Source of the DNA: Thalassobacillus cyri | GTDB lineage: Bacteria; Bacillota; Bacilli; Bacillales; Halobacillaceae | DNA: 64,000 bases | NCBI RefSeq assembly: GCF_900107755.1 | Contig: NZ_FNQR01000012.1 | Coordinates: 62,001-126,000 of the forward strand | Reading direction: 5' to 3' | Part shown: piece by piece, positions 47,666-55,650 of the stretch | Layout: every line of letters starts with the position of its first letter | Numbering within the stretch: the stretch's first letter is position 1 | Translations under genes and position numbers: made by a program | The notes under the pieces: generated by a model | Told to the model about the DNA's origin: nothing | The model's input: the letters and a program-made list of their open reading frames with translations, nothing else | The model's database searches: none

Positions 47666-48229
47666 TTATTTTTTCAGGATATCATGATCGACGTAGCGTT
47701 CGCCGTTCAATTCACTAATGACGTTGATAGCAACATGAGCACCATGTCCGGAAGTGATGATGGTATGGACACTTACTCCTGCAACGGTACCTGCTGCCCA
47801 GACATTTTTCTTATCTGTCTTGCCTTGAGGGTCTGCTTTAATGACTTTCGCTACCCGTGGTTCGCTTCCCTCTTCAATAGACAGGCCGAATTCTTCTGCG
47901 AGTTTAGCTGACATGCCGGTTGCAAAAATAACGTGTGTCGCTTCATAGCTGTCGTTTTGCGTTTTTACCGTATAACCGGAGTCGCTTTCTTCAATAGAAA
48001 TTACTTCTTCATCTTTGAGCTCAGCTCCGAATTTCTTTGCTTGATCCTGCCCGGTTTTCAAAAGTTCCGGACCTTCCATTTCTTTTACCCCATAATGGTT
48101 TTCCACCCATGCTTTTGCTGTGATGCTTTTCCCATGGTCGAACATCACCGTATTTTTTCCTGCTTTTGCTGCAAACAATGCGGCACTTGCGCCGGCTGGT
48201 CCTGCACCAATAATTGCTATATCAACCAT
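47666..48229 (-). CDS. FAD-dependent oxidoreductase, short thioredoxin-reductase-like
   Basis: 187 residues from ATG 48229 (AAAGGAGAGAGG upstream); the frame is open to 48280 without conservation. N-terminal FAD-binding DIAIIGAGPAGASAALFAAKAG, middle THVIFATGMSA, and the C-terminal FAD motif KNVWAAGTVAGVSVHTIITSGHGAHVAINV. It lacks both the NADPH domain and the CxxC redox motif of real thioredoxin reductase, so the partner or electron donor is unclear. Promoter TTTCCA-17-TATAAT (minus strand, 48266-48294); a cre-like TGTAAGCGTATTCT at 48246 lies downstream of it. Confidence 0.8.
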   Translation of the reverse strand: MVDIAIIGAGPAGASAALFAAKAGKNTVMFDHGKSITAKAWVENHYGVKEMEGPELLKTGQDQAKKFGAELKDEEVISIEESDSGYTVKTQNDSYEATHVIFATGMSAKLAEEFGLSIEEGSEPRVAKVIKADPQGKTDKKNVWAAGTVAGVSVHTIITSGHGAHVAINVISELNGERYVDHDILKK

Positions 48230-48316
48230 ATACCTCTCTCCTTTGTGTAAGCGTATTCTTTTCTTATTATAACGAACCATGTTTTTTTTGGAAAATATTA
48301 ACCCTTAGCAACATGA

Positions 48317-48407
48317 ACAACGCCCGACTGGATATCCAGCCGGGCGTTGTCCTTAAGATGGAGAAAAGGATGATTTATGTGATAATCCCCTCTTCAGAGG
48401 AGTTATC
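48317..48407. other. Two strong hairpins without clear T-runs
   Basis: ACAACGCCCG-aCTGGATATCCAGc-CGGGCGTTGT (48317-48350) is a 14-bp-class stem, and GATAATCCCCTCTTC..AGAGGAGTTATC (48381-48407) is a second. They sit upstream of the flavoprotein gene and downstream of the HPr-like gene; the first may end HPr-like transcripts. Confidence 0.5.
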
Positions 48408-48491
48408 GCTGAGAATAAATTAATATGATACCGAGTAAATCAATGTTTCATAGCTGCTACACTGTAATCGACCTATTAACCAATTAATGAT

Positions 48492-48833
48492 TTATACCAC
48501 AATAGAAATTTGTTTGTCTGCCGTAGAGGCACTGTACTTCACACGTTGATCAGACTGCTTGATATGTTTACTTAAAATATTCTGGAGTTTTTGATAAGCA
48601 AATTCTGTGTTGTCGCCATCAATAATCATTTTGATCGGCTTCTTTGTGTTTGCCAGTAAAAAGAAGGACATTAACTTTGGCATAATGGTGACATCGGCAA
48701 TCAGTTGATCCTGATGCAAATAAATTTCATAATCACTGTTACTTACAAATTTATGGATATTTATAATTTCAGATGTAGTTACCGCCTGGTTCAAATGTAC
48801 TTGATAGGATGTTAGTTCTTTCAATCTAATCAC
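48492..48833 (-). CDS. HPr-like domain protein
   Basis: 113 residues; start at 48833 (GTGATTAG leader). The pattern INIHKFVSNSDYEIYLHQDQLIADVTIMPKLMSFFLLANTKKPIKMIIDGDNTEFAYQKLQNIL follows the HPr fold (strand-helix-strand, KSLMxxxxL-like helix, final Ala-rich helix). The catalytic His loop (GLHARP) is absent, so it should not be a PTS phosphocarrier. A regulatory or YvcN/Crh-like role is possible but unproven. Confidence 0.5.
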   Translation of the reverse strand: MIRLKELTSYQVHLNQAVTTSEIINIHKFVSNSDYEIYLHQDQLIADVTIMPKLMSFFLLANTKKPIKMIIDGDNTEFAYQKLQNILSKHIKQSDQRVKYSASTADKQISIVV

Positions 48834-49064
48834 CTCATATTTTATTTAACGCTTTTTGTTGTGTTGGTTAAAAGTTACCCTGCATGAGTGGCTGTCAAAC
48901 ATCAATAACAGCAAATAGTACTATCTGCCCGTATAGAGGTAGATGCCGTAACCCTTCCTGACAAGTTTGCATAAAATTCAAGCAGTGGAGAAGGGAATGC
49001 CCCCTTTGTTCTCTTTTTCACAAAAGCGTTTAAAGTATTGTTTCACGGGCATAGATAAAATAAC

Positions 49065-49093
49065 TTGTTCAACTGCAAACAGCATGCTATATT
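49065..49093 (+). promoter_or_regulatory. Sigma-A promoter of the HD-domain gene
   Basis: -35 TTGTTC (49065-49070), 17-nt spacer, -10 TATATT (49088-49093), 33 nt before the ATG. Confidence 0.6.
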
Positions 49094-49125
49094 TGTCTAT
49101 AAAAAATTCAGGCGGAGGGGTTTCT

Positions 49126-49668
49126 ATGTCGAAGGTAACATTAGAGACGATATTCAAACATCGCGTGACACAGAAATATCTGCAACGATCGGGTGTCAAT
49201 CATGCCGTCTCCGTTGCATATAATGCATTCGATCTTGCCGCAGAGCGGGGAGTAAGCGTCGATTTAGCCGCAAAAGCGGCATTGCTTCATGATATGGGAC
49301 ACTACGAATGGTATCGTGATGGAAAATGGGATTATGAGGAATACCGGCGACATGATATCCATGCGATCAAAGGAGCAGAGCGCGCCCATAAACTATTGAT
49401 TCGTCTTGGTGAGGATCGTCTGGTGGCAAAAGAAGTGTCATTGGCGGTACTTCTTCACACGGATAGTTATCTGCCATTTGACGTGGAAGGAAAACGGACG
49501 GAACTACAGAAAGTGGTGGCGGAGGCGGATACGATGGACGAACAGCCCGGCGGGATGCATCACTACAAAGAAATGTCACGCCAAGAAGCAATCAAGCTGC
49601 TGCGAAAGCTGGATATAAAGATTGCTGATTACCTGGCAGGAGATGCCAGGCATCCTACAACAGGATAA
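49126..49668 (+). CDS. HD-domain phosphohydrolase
   Basis: 180 residues from ATG 49126, chosen for GGCGGAGGGG; the frame is open back to 48967, before the promoter. HD motif residues: His in NHAVSVAYNAF, LLHDMGHYEW (HD), HDIHAIKGAERAH and a distal Asp in EADTMDEQ. This resembles YqeK/YedJ-like HD hydrolases acting on nucleotides or related phosphoesters. Substrate unknown. Cytoplasmic, single gene. Confidence 0.8.
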   Translation: MSKVTLETIFKHRVTQKYLQRSGVNHAVSVAYNAFDLAAERGVSVDLAAKAALLHDMGHYEWYRDGKWDYEEYRRHDIHAIKGAERAHKLLIRLGEDRLVAKEVSLAVLLHTDSYLPFDVEGKRTELQKVVAEADTMDEQPGGMHHYKEMSRQEAIKLLRKLDIKIADYLAGDARHPTTG

Positions 49669-49695
49669 ATAGTATAACTTATTTCAAAAATAGGC

Positions 49696-49724
49696 TTTAC
49701 TTTTATTGAGTCTTTATATATAAT
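49696..49724 (+). promoter_or_regulatory. Sigma-A promoter of a micro-ORF transcript
   Basis: -35 TTTACT (49696-49701), 17-nt spacer, -10 TATAAT (49719-49724), leading to a transcript of about 180 nt that ends at the terminator at 49876-49912. Confidence 0.65.
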
Positions 49725-49767
49725 TTCCTTTGTAAGAAAAATTTCTCAGAAAGCGAGGTCGAATCCA

Positions 49768-49836
49768 ATGAAAAACATCACTCTTTACTTCCATCAATTA
49801 AATAAAGCGATACGATCGACCTCAGCTGAGCGGTAA
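49768..49836 (+). CDS. 22-residue micro-peptide in a short terminated transcript
   Basis: ATG at 49768 (GCGAGGTCG upstream); peptide MKNITLYFHQLNKAIRSTSAER. GAGGTCGA around the ribosome binding site (49755-49762) is complementary to TCGACCTC near the ORF end (49816-49823), so translation may be self-controlled. Possibly a leader or regulatory peptide. Confidence 0.45.
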   Translation: MKNITLYFHQLNKAIRSTSAER

Positions 49837-49875
49837 GTTTTAATATTCTGACTATCATGAAAATGTGCATATCAG

Positions 49876-49912
49876 CCACAGGTCGATCATAGGATTGACT
49901 TGTGGTTTTTTA
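49876..49912 (+). terminator. Terminator of the 49.7-kb short transcript
   Basis: CCACAGGTCGATC ... GATTGACTTGTGG (two mismatches) followed by TTTTTT. Confidence 0.8.
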
Positions 49913-49963
49913 ATGTAAGTATGCCCAACTGTCTATTTTGGCAGTTTGATGGGGATGCTTGTT

Positions 49964-49994
49964 AAAAGCCACGGGATTCTCCTGTGGCTTTTTC
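49964..49994 (+). terminator. Second terminator, 50 nt after the first
   Basis: AAAAGCCAC-GGGATTCTCCT-GTGGCTTTTT, with an inner GGA/TCC pairing. No gene lies between the two terminators. Confidence 0.8.
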
Positions 49995-50102
49995 TTGTGT
50001 GGGAAATTAATTATTAGCAAGGCGCTTGCGCTTTTGTACGTGTGTAAAAGGATGTAGGAAACATCTTTTACTATAAATATCAACTTTTAGGAGGTGAGTG
50101 TT

Positions 50103-50240
50103 ATGACGATTCCATTTTTCATATTCACTATTAGAATTGAAAAAAGAAAAAAAGTGAAGGGGACGAAAGATCCGAAGTACCATCGAACACCGGAAGAAGA
50201 ATTGTTTGACCGTAAAATGATGTATTTATCAAAATTCTAA
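50103..50240 (+). CDS. YrzI-family small protein 1
   Basis: 45 residues; ATG at 50103 behind AGGAGGTGAGTG. Starts with a short hydrophobic stretch (IPFFIFTIRIEKRKK) like the two paralogues downstream, then a basic/acidic tail ending LFDRKMMYLSKF. First of three YrzI-like ORFs in one unit, each separated by an 18-19-residue ORF. YrzI is a Bacillus small-protein family linked to sporulation by name only. Confidence 0.65.
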   Translation: MTIPFFIFTIRIEKRKKVKGTKDPKYHRTPEEELFDRKMMYLSKF

Positions 50241-50265
50241 CCCACAAGGGAGAGGAGTGACTAAC

Positions 50266-50325
50266 ATGAACGGATACTTGATGAATTTCACAGGCTGGTC
50301 GCAAGAGGAGATGGATTCGGATTAG
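50266..50325 (+). CDS. 19-residue micro-ORF between YrzI genes
   Basis: ATG at 50266 with AGAGGAGTG. MNGYLMNFTGWSQEEMDSD shares the pattern L-x2-F-x2-W-x3-E-x-D-S with the micro-ORF at 50521, so the two are probably related and translated. Confidence 0.5.
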   Translation: MNGYLMNFTGWSQEEMDSD

Positions 50326-50354
50326 ATATTCCCTGATAGAAGGGAGGTAAAATC

Positions 50355-50489
50355 ATGAGACTTAATATGTTATTTTTTACGATTATCATTCAAAAACAAC
50401 CAAGGGAAGTACTTGAAAGAAAAGAGCAACGCCAACAAGCAATCAGTAAGCGTATCGAAGATGTCAAGCAGAAACATTTTCAACTATAA
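50355..50489 (+). CDS. YrzI-family small protein 2
   Basis: 44 residues; ATG at 50355 with GGGAGGTAAAATC. MRLNMLFFTIIIQKQPREV matches YrzI-like starts; the tail is a charged helix rich in Arg, Gln, Glu and Lys (RKEQRQQAISKRIEDVKQKH). About 40 percent identical by eye to small protein 3 at 50614. Confidence 0.75.
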   Translation: MRLNMLFFTIIIQKQPREVLERKEQRQQAISKRIEDVKQKHFQL

Positions 50490-50520
50490 AACTAAAGAAC
50501 AACAGAAAGGATGAATGACG

Positions 50521-50577
50521 ATGATGAAATTGATAAGGTTTATGGAATGGTTAAATGTGGAGAAGGATAGCGCTTAG
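50521..50577 (+). CDS. 18-residue micro-ORF between YrzI genes
   Basis: ATG at 50521 with AGAAAGGATG. MMKLIRFMEWLNVEKDSA shares the L-x2-F-x2-W...E-x-DS pattern of the ORF at 50266. An overlapping frame from ATG 50511 (19 residues, acidic) is possible but has no sibling. In B. subtilis a short ORF in yrzI mRNA (S1025) is the site of Rae1 cleavage, as I recall between Glu and Lys codons; GAG-AAG is present here. Confidence 0.5.
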   Translation: MMKLIRFMEWLNVEKDSA

Positions 50578-50613
50578 CTGGAATAATGAAACGATCGGAA
50601 GGGGAATTTTCTC

Positions 50614-50748
50614 ATGAAATTAAGTATATTATTTTTCAATATCTCTATCGTCAAACGCCCGGAGCATGAGATAGTCAAAGAAGAACTGCATCAGCAACAA
50701 GTGCAGCGGCGATTGGAAAATATTAAATTAAAACAAATTAATTATTGA
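50614..50748 (+). CDS. YrzI-family small protein 3
   Basis: 44 residues; ATG at 50614 with CGGAAGGGG. MKLSILFFNISIVKRPEHEIV then a charged helical tail (KEELHQQQVQRRLENIKLKQINY). Clearly a paralogue of the ORF at 50355. Last gene of the unit; a strong terminator begins 6 nt after its stop. Confidence 0.75.
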   Translation: MKLSILFFNISIVKRPEHEIVKEELHQQQVQRRLENIKLKQINY

Positions 50749-50754
50749 TAATAT

Positions 50755-50793
50755 GAAGGCGGGATCCAATGCTGATGGATCCCGCCTTCTTTT
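50755..50793 (+). terminator. Terminator of the YrzI operon
   Basis: GAAGGCGGGATCC-9 nt-GGATCCCGCCTTC followed by TTTTA. Confidence 0.92.
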
Positions 50794-50812
50794 ATATGAG
50801 AGGACTATACAA

Positions 50813-52162
50813 TTAGAAAAAGCTTGGGATATCGCTTTCCGCAGTCGGATAGCCCCAGAGAACAGACTTCAAATCGTGTTTTGTCAGCCCTTGCTGGATA
50901 GCTAACGCGAAAATGTTGACCAGGTGCTCGGCTTCACTTGATAAAAAGTGTGCTCCAAGAATTTCCCCTGTAGAAGGGTTCAGCAATATTTTTACATAGG
51001 CTCCTGGCTCTTTCGTTCGTTGGTACGTGAAAAATTTCGTGATCGTTTTTGACTCCGATTCGTATGGGATATTCTTTTCCCGTGCTTCCTGCTGACTTAA
51101 TCCTACCGAAGCGAGTACAGGATAAGTGAAAACGATGGAAGGTACCGGTTTCTGGACAGGGGCCATGGGTTTGTCATCCAGAATATGACTGACCAGGCGT
51201 GTTCCTTCTTCTCCTGCAGCCGGCGTAAGTGGTGGAAGCACGGTATCCGCACAGTCTCCCGCTGCGTATATGTGAGGATGTGGCAGCGATTGCTGGTTTT
51301 CGTTCACTTTGATTCCTTGTTTCGAAAATTCGATTCCCGCGTTGGCAAGTTCCAGGTGCTCGATATTGGGCGCCCGTCCAGCGCCATGGAACACCATATC
51401 TGCTTTCAATGCATGTTCGTGATTGAACTTTTTTACATCTATTTTATAACCGGAGTCGAGCTTTGTAACTTTTGTCACTTCGGTGTTGGTATGGATTTCC
51501 ACACCTAAATCTTTCGTGTGCTCGATCAGTTTATTAGTCATCTCAAAATCATGATTCTCCAGAACGTTACGACCACGATGGACAATGAGGACGTCTTTTC
51601 CCAGACGTGCTGCCAGCTGAGCGAACTCAAATGAAATATAGCCTCCTCCGACGAACAAGAGACGGTCTGGCAATTCTTCCATCTCTAAAAATTGGTCACT
51701 GGTAACCAAATGTTCAAATCCTTCAAATGGAAGGTCAGCTGGTTTGGCCCCCGTTGCTATTACAATATATTTAGCTGTCACATTGTGTTCCCCGATTTTT
51801 AAAGTGTGAGGGTCGAGGAAACTCGCTGTGCCATGGTATCGTCTGATGCCCAAAGAGTTGAATTTCTCTTCTGTACCTTCAGGGACCGGTTCGGTGAATT
51901 TCTTTTTAAATGCCTGGAGGTCCTTCCAGTTTAATGTTACGTCTCCATCTAATCCCAAACCTTTCACCCGTTTGGCATCATCAACGATTTTACTGATTCC
52001 CGCCATCACTTTCTTCGGGTCACATCCGCGCTGAGGACATGTTCCGCCGTATTGCCGTTCGTCAACAATGGCCACTTCGAGGCCCGCTTTCTGAGCTTTT
52101 GTTGCTACTGTACTGCCAGCTACACCGGTACCGATGACGATCATATCGTATGTAGTGTTCAT
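50813..52162 (-). CDS. Class I pyridine nucleotide-disulfide oxidoreductase (FAD, NADPH)
   Basis: 449 residues from ATG 52162, chosen because GGAGGG precedes it; TTG/ATG 15-18 nt upstream lie in that site. FAD-binding DMIVIGTGVAGSTVATKAQKAG, redox-active pair in GGTCPQRGCDPKKV (C-x4-C), LLFVGGGYISFEFAQLAARLG for NAD(P), IYAAGDCAD, and a C-terminal dimerisation domain. The CPQRGC pair and the absence of a His-Glu dyad of lipoamide dehydrogenase point to a mercuric-reductase/glutathione-reductase-like enzyme with unknown substrate. Confidence 0.85.
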   Translation of the reverse strand: MNTTYDMIVIGTGVAGSTVATKAQKAGLEVAIVDERQYGGTCPQRGCDPKKVMAGISKIVDDAKRVKGLGLDGDVTLNWKDLQAFKKKFTEPVPEGTEEKFNSLGIRRYHGTASFLDPHTLKIGEHNVTAKYIVIATGAKPADLPFEGFEHLVTSDQFLEMEELPDRLLFVGGGYISFEFAQLAARLGKDVLIVHRGRNVLENHDFEMTNKLIEHTKDLGVEIHTNTEVTKVTKLDSGYKIDVKKFNHEHALKADMVFHGAGRAPNIEHLELANAGIEFSKQGIKVNENQQSLPHPHIYAAGDCADTVLPPLTPAAGEEGTRLVSHILDDKPMAPVQKPVPSIVFTYPVLASVGLSQQEAREKNIPYESESKTITKFFTYQRTKEPGAYVKILLNPSTGEILGAHFLSSEAEHLVNIFALAIQQGLTKHDLKSVLWGYPTAESDIPSFF

Positions 52163-52410
52163 GTTCCATCCCTCCATCAATCCTTTTAATAGTAATCTAC
52201 CCCTAAATGCCTAAGAAAAAACAGCTCCAACAGGTCTAAAGTGTTCATGAAACGTTAAAATTTCACCGTTCGGAAGAAAGATAGCGGCTGTTATAATGAG
52301 GGAAATGTTGCTATGAATCATATCTTTACAAGATAAAGCAGATTTACGTTAGAATGACAGATAAGAAGAATTACCAATAGATGGGCCAAAGGGAAAGGAT
52401 TGTTTTACTA

Positions 52411-53676
52411 ATGAAATTCGATCGCAAACCGATTCCGGTAACGGATGCAGTAGCAAAAGTCATGGAGTATGAACGATTCGGTGGTTGGGAAGAGGTGGCC
52501 ATCGATCAGTGTGAAAATAGAATCTTAGCTGAAGGAATCACTGCCTCGCATCCAATCCCGCCTTTTAATAAATCACCTTATGACGGATTTGCGCTTAAGG
52601 CAGAAGATACGGCAGAAGCCGGCTCTGACAAACCTGTGACTTTCCGCGTCATCGAACAAGTGGGGGCAGGGCATCAGTCCAGCCGTGCGATTGAACATGG
52701 GGAAGCCGTTCGCATCATGACTGGCGCAGAAATCCCGGAAGGCGCCGACTGTGTCGCCATGTTTGAAATTTGTCAGACCTATGAAGAAGATAGTATGGAC
52801 TATATGACGATCAAGCGGCAAATGGAAAAAGGACAGAACATCATCGAGAAAGGATCGGAAACATCACTCGGTGATGTGCTCGTTAACAAAGGGACACGAA
52901 TTAATCCTGGCGTAAAGGCGCTACTTGCAACTTTTGGCTATCCAACTGTGAAGGTAGGAAAAAAGCCGGTGATCGGTTTGTTTGCGACAGGTACGGAATT
53001 ACTGGATGTTGATGAAGAGCTACAGCCAGGTAAAATCAGAAATTCGAACGCTTATATGATAGCTGCCCAAATCGAGCGGGCAGGCGGCCATGTGAAATAT
53101 TATGGCAAGCTGGAAGATGATTTCGATACGTGCTATCAGGCTGTTTCCAGAGCTTTTTCTGAAGTGGATGCTTTAATAACTACCGGTGGAGTTTCTGTCG
53201 GTGATTTTGATTTGATGCCGGACATTTATGACAAATTAGGGGCAGAAGTGTTATTCAATAAAATAGCCATGCGCCCGGGCAGTGTCACTACTGTAGCTGA
53301 GAAAGATGGCAAGCTGTTATTCGGTCTTTCCGGCAACCCTTCTGCTTGTTATGTAGGGTTTGAATTATATGCATATCCGGTCATCCAGCGGTTTGCCGGA
53401 GTGGAAAAACCTTATCATCGGAAAATTGATGCCGTGCTCGGCAAAGATTTTCCAAAACCGAATCCATTTACGAGGTTTGTCCGTGGATTTATCCATTACG
53501 AAGACGGGAAGGTACTTGTAAGCCCTGCAGGTATGGACAAATCAGCAGTTGTTACCACACTGGCGAACACAGATGCATTAATTATGCTTCCTGGTGGCAC
53601 AAGAGGCTTTAAAGCCGGGGATGCCGTCCAGGCGATTTTGCTTGAGGACCCTTCCGGTCAGGCAGCATTCAAATAG
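52411..53676 (+). CDS. moeA: Molybdopterin molybdenumtransferase MoeA
   Basis: 421 residues from ATG 52411; an in-frame ATG at 52381 has no better site, so the start is uncertain by 10 codons. MoeA signatures: PIPPFNKSPYDGFALKAED, the loop VRIMTGAEIPEGADCV, the MPT-binding GLFATGTELLDVDEELQPGKIRNSNAYM, TTGGVSVGDFD, and LFGLSGNPSACYVGFEL. Inserts molybdate into molybdopterin. It precedes moaA by 37 nt on the same strand; both are needed for the FdhF cofactor. Confidence 0.92.
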   Translation: MKFDRKPIPVTDAVAKVMEYERFGGWEEVAIDQCENRILAEGITASHPIPPFNKSPYDGFALKAEDTAEAGSDKPVTFRVIEQVGAGHQSSRAIEHGEAVRIMTGAEIPEGADCVAMFEICQTYEEDSMDYMTIKRQMEKGQNIIEKGSETSLGDVLVNKGTRINPGVKALLATFGYPTVKVGKKPVIGLFATGTELLDVDEELQPGKIRNSNAYMIAAQIERAGGHVKYYGKLEDDFDTCYQAVSRAFSEVDALITTGGVSVGDFDLMPDIYDKLGAEVLFNKIAMRPGSVTTVAEKDGKLLFGLSGNPSACYVGFELYAYPVIQRFAGVEKPYHRKIDAVLGKDFPKPNPFTRFVRGFIHYEDGKVLVSPAGMDKSAVVTTLANTDALIMLPGGTRGFKAGDAVQAILLEDPSGQAAFK

Positions 53677-53713
53677 CTCCTTAACCAGGGAGTAAAGGAG
53701 AAGTGATTTTATC

Positions 53714-54733
53714 ATGACAGACACACAATATATCAGGGACCGGTTGAACCGCCCGATGAAAGACCTGCGGATCTCGGTCATCGACCAGTGTAACTTCCGT
53801 TGCACGTACTGTATGCCAGCCGAAATTTTCGGGGAGGATTATAAATTTTTACCGTTCAAAGAGTTGTTAAGCTTCGATGAAATTGTCCGGCTGGTGGAGA
53901 TTTTCGCTAAATTCGGTACGGAAAAAATACGGATTACCGGAGGGGAGCCCTTACTCCGCAAGAATCTCGATCAGCTGATCAAACGTTTGTATGCGATTGA
54001 CGGTATCAAAGATATTGCAATTACAACCAATGGGGTGTTTTTGACCAAACAGGCGAAAAAATTGAAAGAAGCAGGCCTCGATCGTGTCAACTTGAGCCTG
54101 GATGCCATAGAAGATGATGTGTTCAAGGAAATTAACGGCCGTGGTGTCAAAACGAAACCTGTTCTCAAGGGAATTGAAGCAGCCCAGGAAGCAGGCCTGC
54201 AGGTTAAAATCAATATGGTCGTAAAAAAAGGATTGAATGACAGCCAGATCCTTCCAATGGCCCGCTATTTCAAAGGGACCGATGTGATCCTCCGGTTTAT
54301 TGAGTTTATGGATGTCGGAAACCATAATGGCTGGAACATGAACACCGTGGTCTCTAAACAGGAAATCATTGACCGTATCAACATAGAAATGCCGCTTGAA
54401 CCGGCGGAACAGAATTATTATGGGGAAGTCGCTACCCGTTACCGCTATATAGATGGCAGTGGAGAAATCGGTGTCATCTCTTCCGTGACGGATTCCTTCT
54501 GCGGCAGCTGCACGAGAATCCGCTTGTCTGCGGATGGGAAATTATATACGTGTCTGTTTGCGACAACAGGCTATGATATCAAAACACCACTGCGAGAACA
54601 TGCCAGCGACCATCAACTGATACTTGAGCTGATCAAGCTATGGAGCGGACGGACCGACCGCTATTCGGATGAACGCGCAGAAGGCAAGCCGCTCAAACGG
54701 GAAAAAATCGAAATGTCCTACATTGGCGGATAA
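53714..54733 (+). CDS. moaA: GTP 3',8-cyclase MoaA
   Basis: 339 residues; ATG at 53714 with TAAAGGAGAAG. Radical-SAM Cys26, Cys30 and Cys33 in [35 protein letters not shown]; and the second 4Fe-4S site with [18 protein letters not shown]. The C-terminal double Gly (YIGG) needed for activation is present. Converts GTP to the cyclic precursor of molybdopterin. Confidence 0.95.
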   Translation: MTDTQYIRDRLNRPMKDLRISVIDQCNFRCTYCMPAEIFGEDYKFLPFKELLSFDEIVRLVEIFAKFGTEKIRITGGEPLLRKNLDQLIKRLYAIDGIKDIAITTNGVFLTKQAKKLKEAGLDRVNLSLDAIEDDVFKEINGRGVKTKPVLKGIEAAQEAGLQVKINMVVKKGLNDSQILPMARYFKGTDVILRFIEFMDVGNHNGWNMNTVVSKQEIIDRINIEMPLEPAEQNYYGEVATRYRYIDGSGEIGVISSVTDSFCGSCTRIRLSADGKLYTCLFATTGYDIKTPLREHASDHQLILELIKLWSGRTDRYSDERAEGKPLKREKIEMSYIGG

Positions 54734-54740
54734 AGACACC

Positions 54741-54779
54741 AAAAAGCTTAGAGCACCTACAAGGCTCTAAGCTTTACTT
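54741..54779 (+). terminator. Terminator of moeA-moaA
   Basis: AAGCTTAGAGC-9 nt-GCTCTAAGCTT with TACTT; preceded by AAAAA. The remaining gap to 55026 (about 250 bases) shows no gene. Confidence 0.75.
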
Positions 54780-55026
54780 ATATAGCACACTCCTTTGTCT
54801 AATCACATCCAAATACTTATAATATCGTGCGGTATCATTCCCTATAAAATGTGGCACGGGGCGTGGAAAAGCTAGTTATTGCCCTGCCCCATTATTTGCA
54901 TTAGGATAACCGAACCAGCTGCCCATGTCCCGTGTTCAATCTGGTATTAAAATTATAGAAACTTTTTGCTGAAAGAAGGCTACTATTCTATAATGAAGCT
55001 AGATACATAAAGTGGGAGTGAATGGG

Positions 55027-55455
55027 ATGAAGACGTTCAAGCTGGTTTCCCTTGATTTAGTTGAAGAAAAAGCGGAAGACATCACACAGCGAAGAATCAA
55101 GCTGATTGACGGTCTGATCATAAACCGGGAAGATGATAAAGGACGTTGGGTGATTGAAGCCTACGTAGACCAAAGTTATCAGTCTTTTTTTGAGGAATAC
55201 GTTAAAAGTGAAGAAGAGTTACTGGTCCAGGTGAAAATCACGAAGGAGACGAACCAGCCAGCCACGTTTTTAGTGAAGGCGATTGACACGAACAATATCA
55301 GCGAAAACATGAATGTTCTGTTCATGGGTACAATCGTCGACCGCAGGCAGGACCAAATTGAAAAAACATTGAAGCTGCTGATCGAGGAAGGCTATCAGGG
55401 AGAAGAGCTCCTGGAAGAGTTTAAGAAACGTGGCAGTAACAACAATAAAAACTGA
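55027..55455 (+). CDS. ywpF: YwpF-like protein
   Basis: 142 residues from ATG 55027 (GGGAGTGAATGGG upstream; a GTG at 55012 overlaps that site). MKTFKLVSLDLVEEK, LIDGLIINREDDKGRWVIEAY and VQVKITKETNQPATFLVKAID match the YwpF family of Bacillus. Soluble, acidic, Asn-rich tail. Function unknown; in B. subtilis ywpF is a stand-alone gene of unknown role. Confidence 0.85.
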   Translation: MKTFKLVSLDLVEEKAEDITQRRIKLIDGLIINREDDKGRWVIEAYVDQSYQSFFEEYVKSEEELLVQVKITKETNQPATFLVKAIDTNNISENMNVLFMGTIVDRRQDQIEKTLKLLIEEGYQGEELLEEFKKRGSNNNKN

Positions 55456-55462
55456 TGAAGTA

Positions 55463-55499
55463 ATCGGCCGTATTCACATGTGATACGGCCGATATTTTT
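55463..55499 (+). terminator. Terminator of ywpF
   Basis: ATCGGCCGTAT-TCACATGTG-ATACGGCCGAT with ATTTTTG. Confidence 0.9.
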
Positions 55500-55563
55500 G
55501 TTTTACGTATTCGCGCTAGATTGATTTTGTCATGCAACATTCAATAGTTTCGCGCCCAAACGA

Positions 55564-55590
55564 AAAGTCCTGCCATCCGCAGGACTTTTT
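55564..55590. terminator. Bidirectional terminator between ywpF and the glc genes
   Basis: AAAAGTCCTGC-CATCC-GCAGGACTTTTT; T-runs on both strands. It probably ends the minus-strand glcDF transcript after the repeat at 55651. Confidence 0.75.
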
Positions 55591-55650
55591 GCATTGTCTA
55601 GGAAATTATAATATTTAATGATTGGGGTTAATATTTTGCAGGGGACTGCA

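Noticed and set aside
48966-49125. N-terminal extension of the HD-domain gene
   Set aside because: It covers the promoter and has no ribosome binding site; the start at 49126 has GGCGGAGGGG.
55564-55590. Small RNA gene ending at this terminator
   Set aside because: No promoter was found in 55500-55560; a bidirectional terminator for the minus-strand glc genes is simpler.
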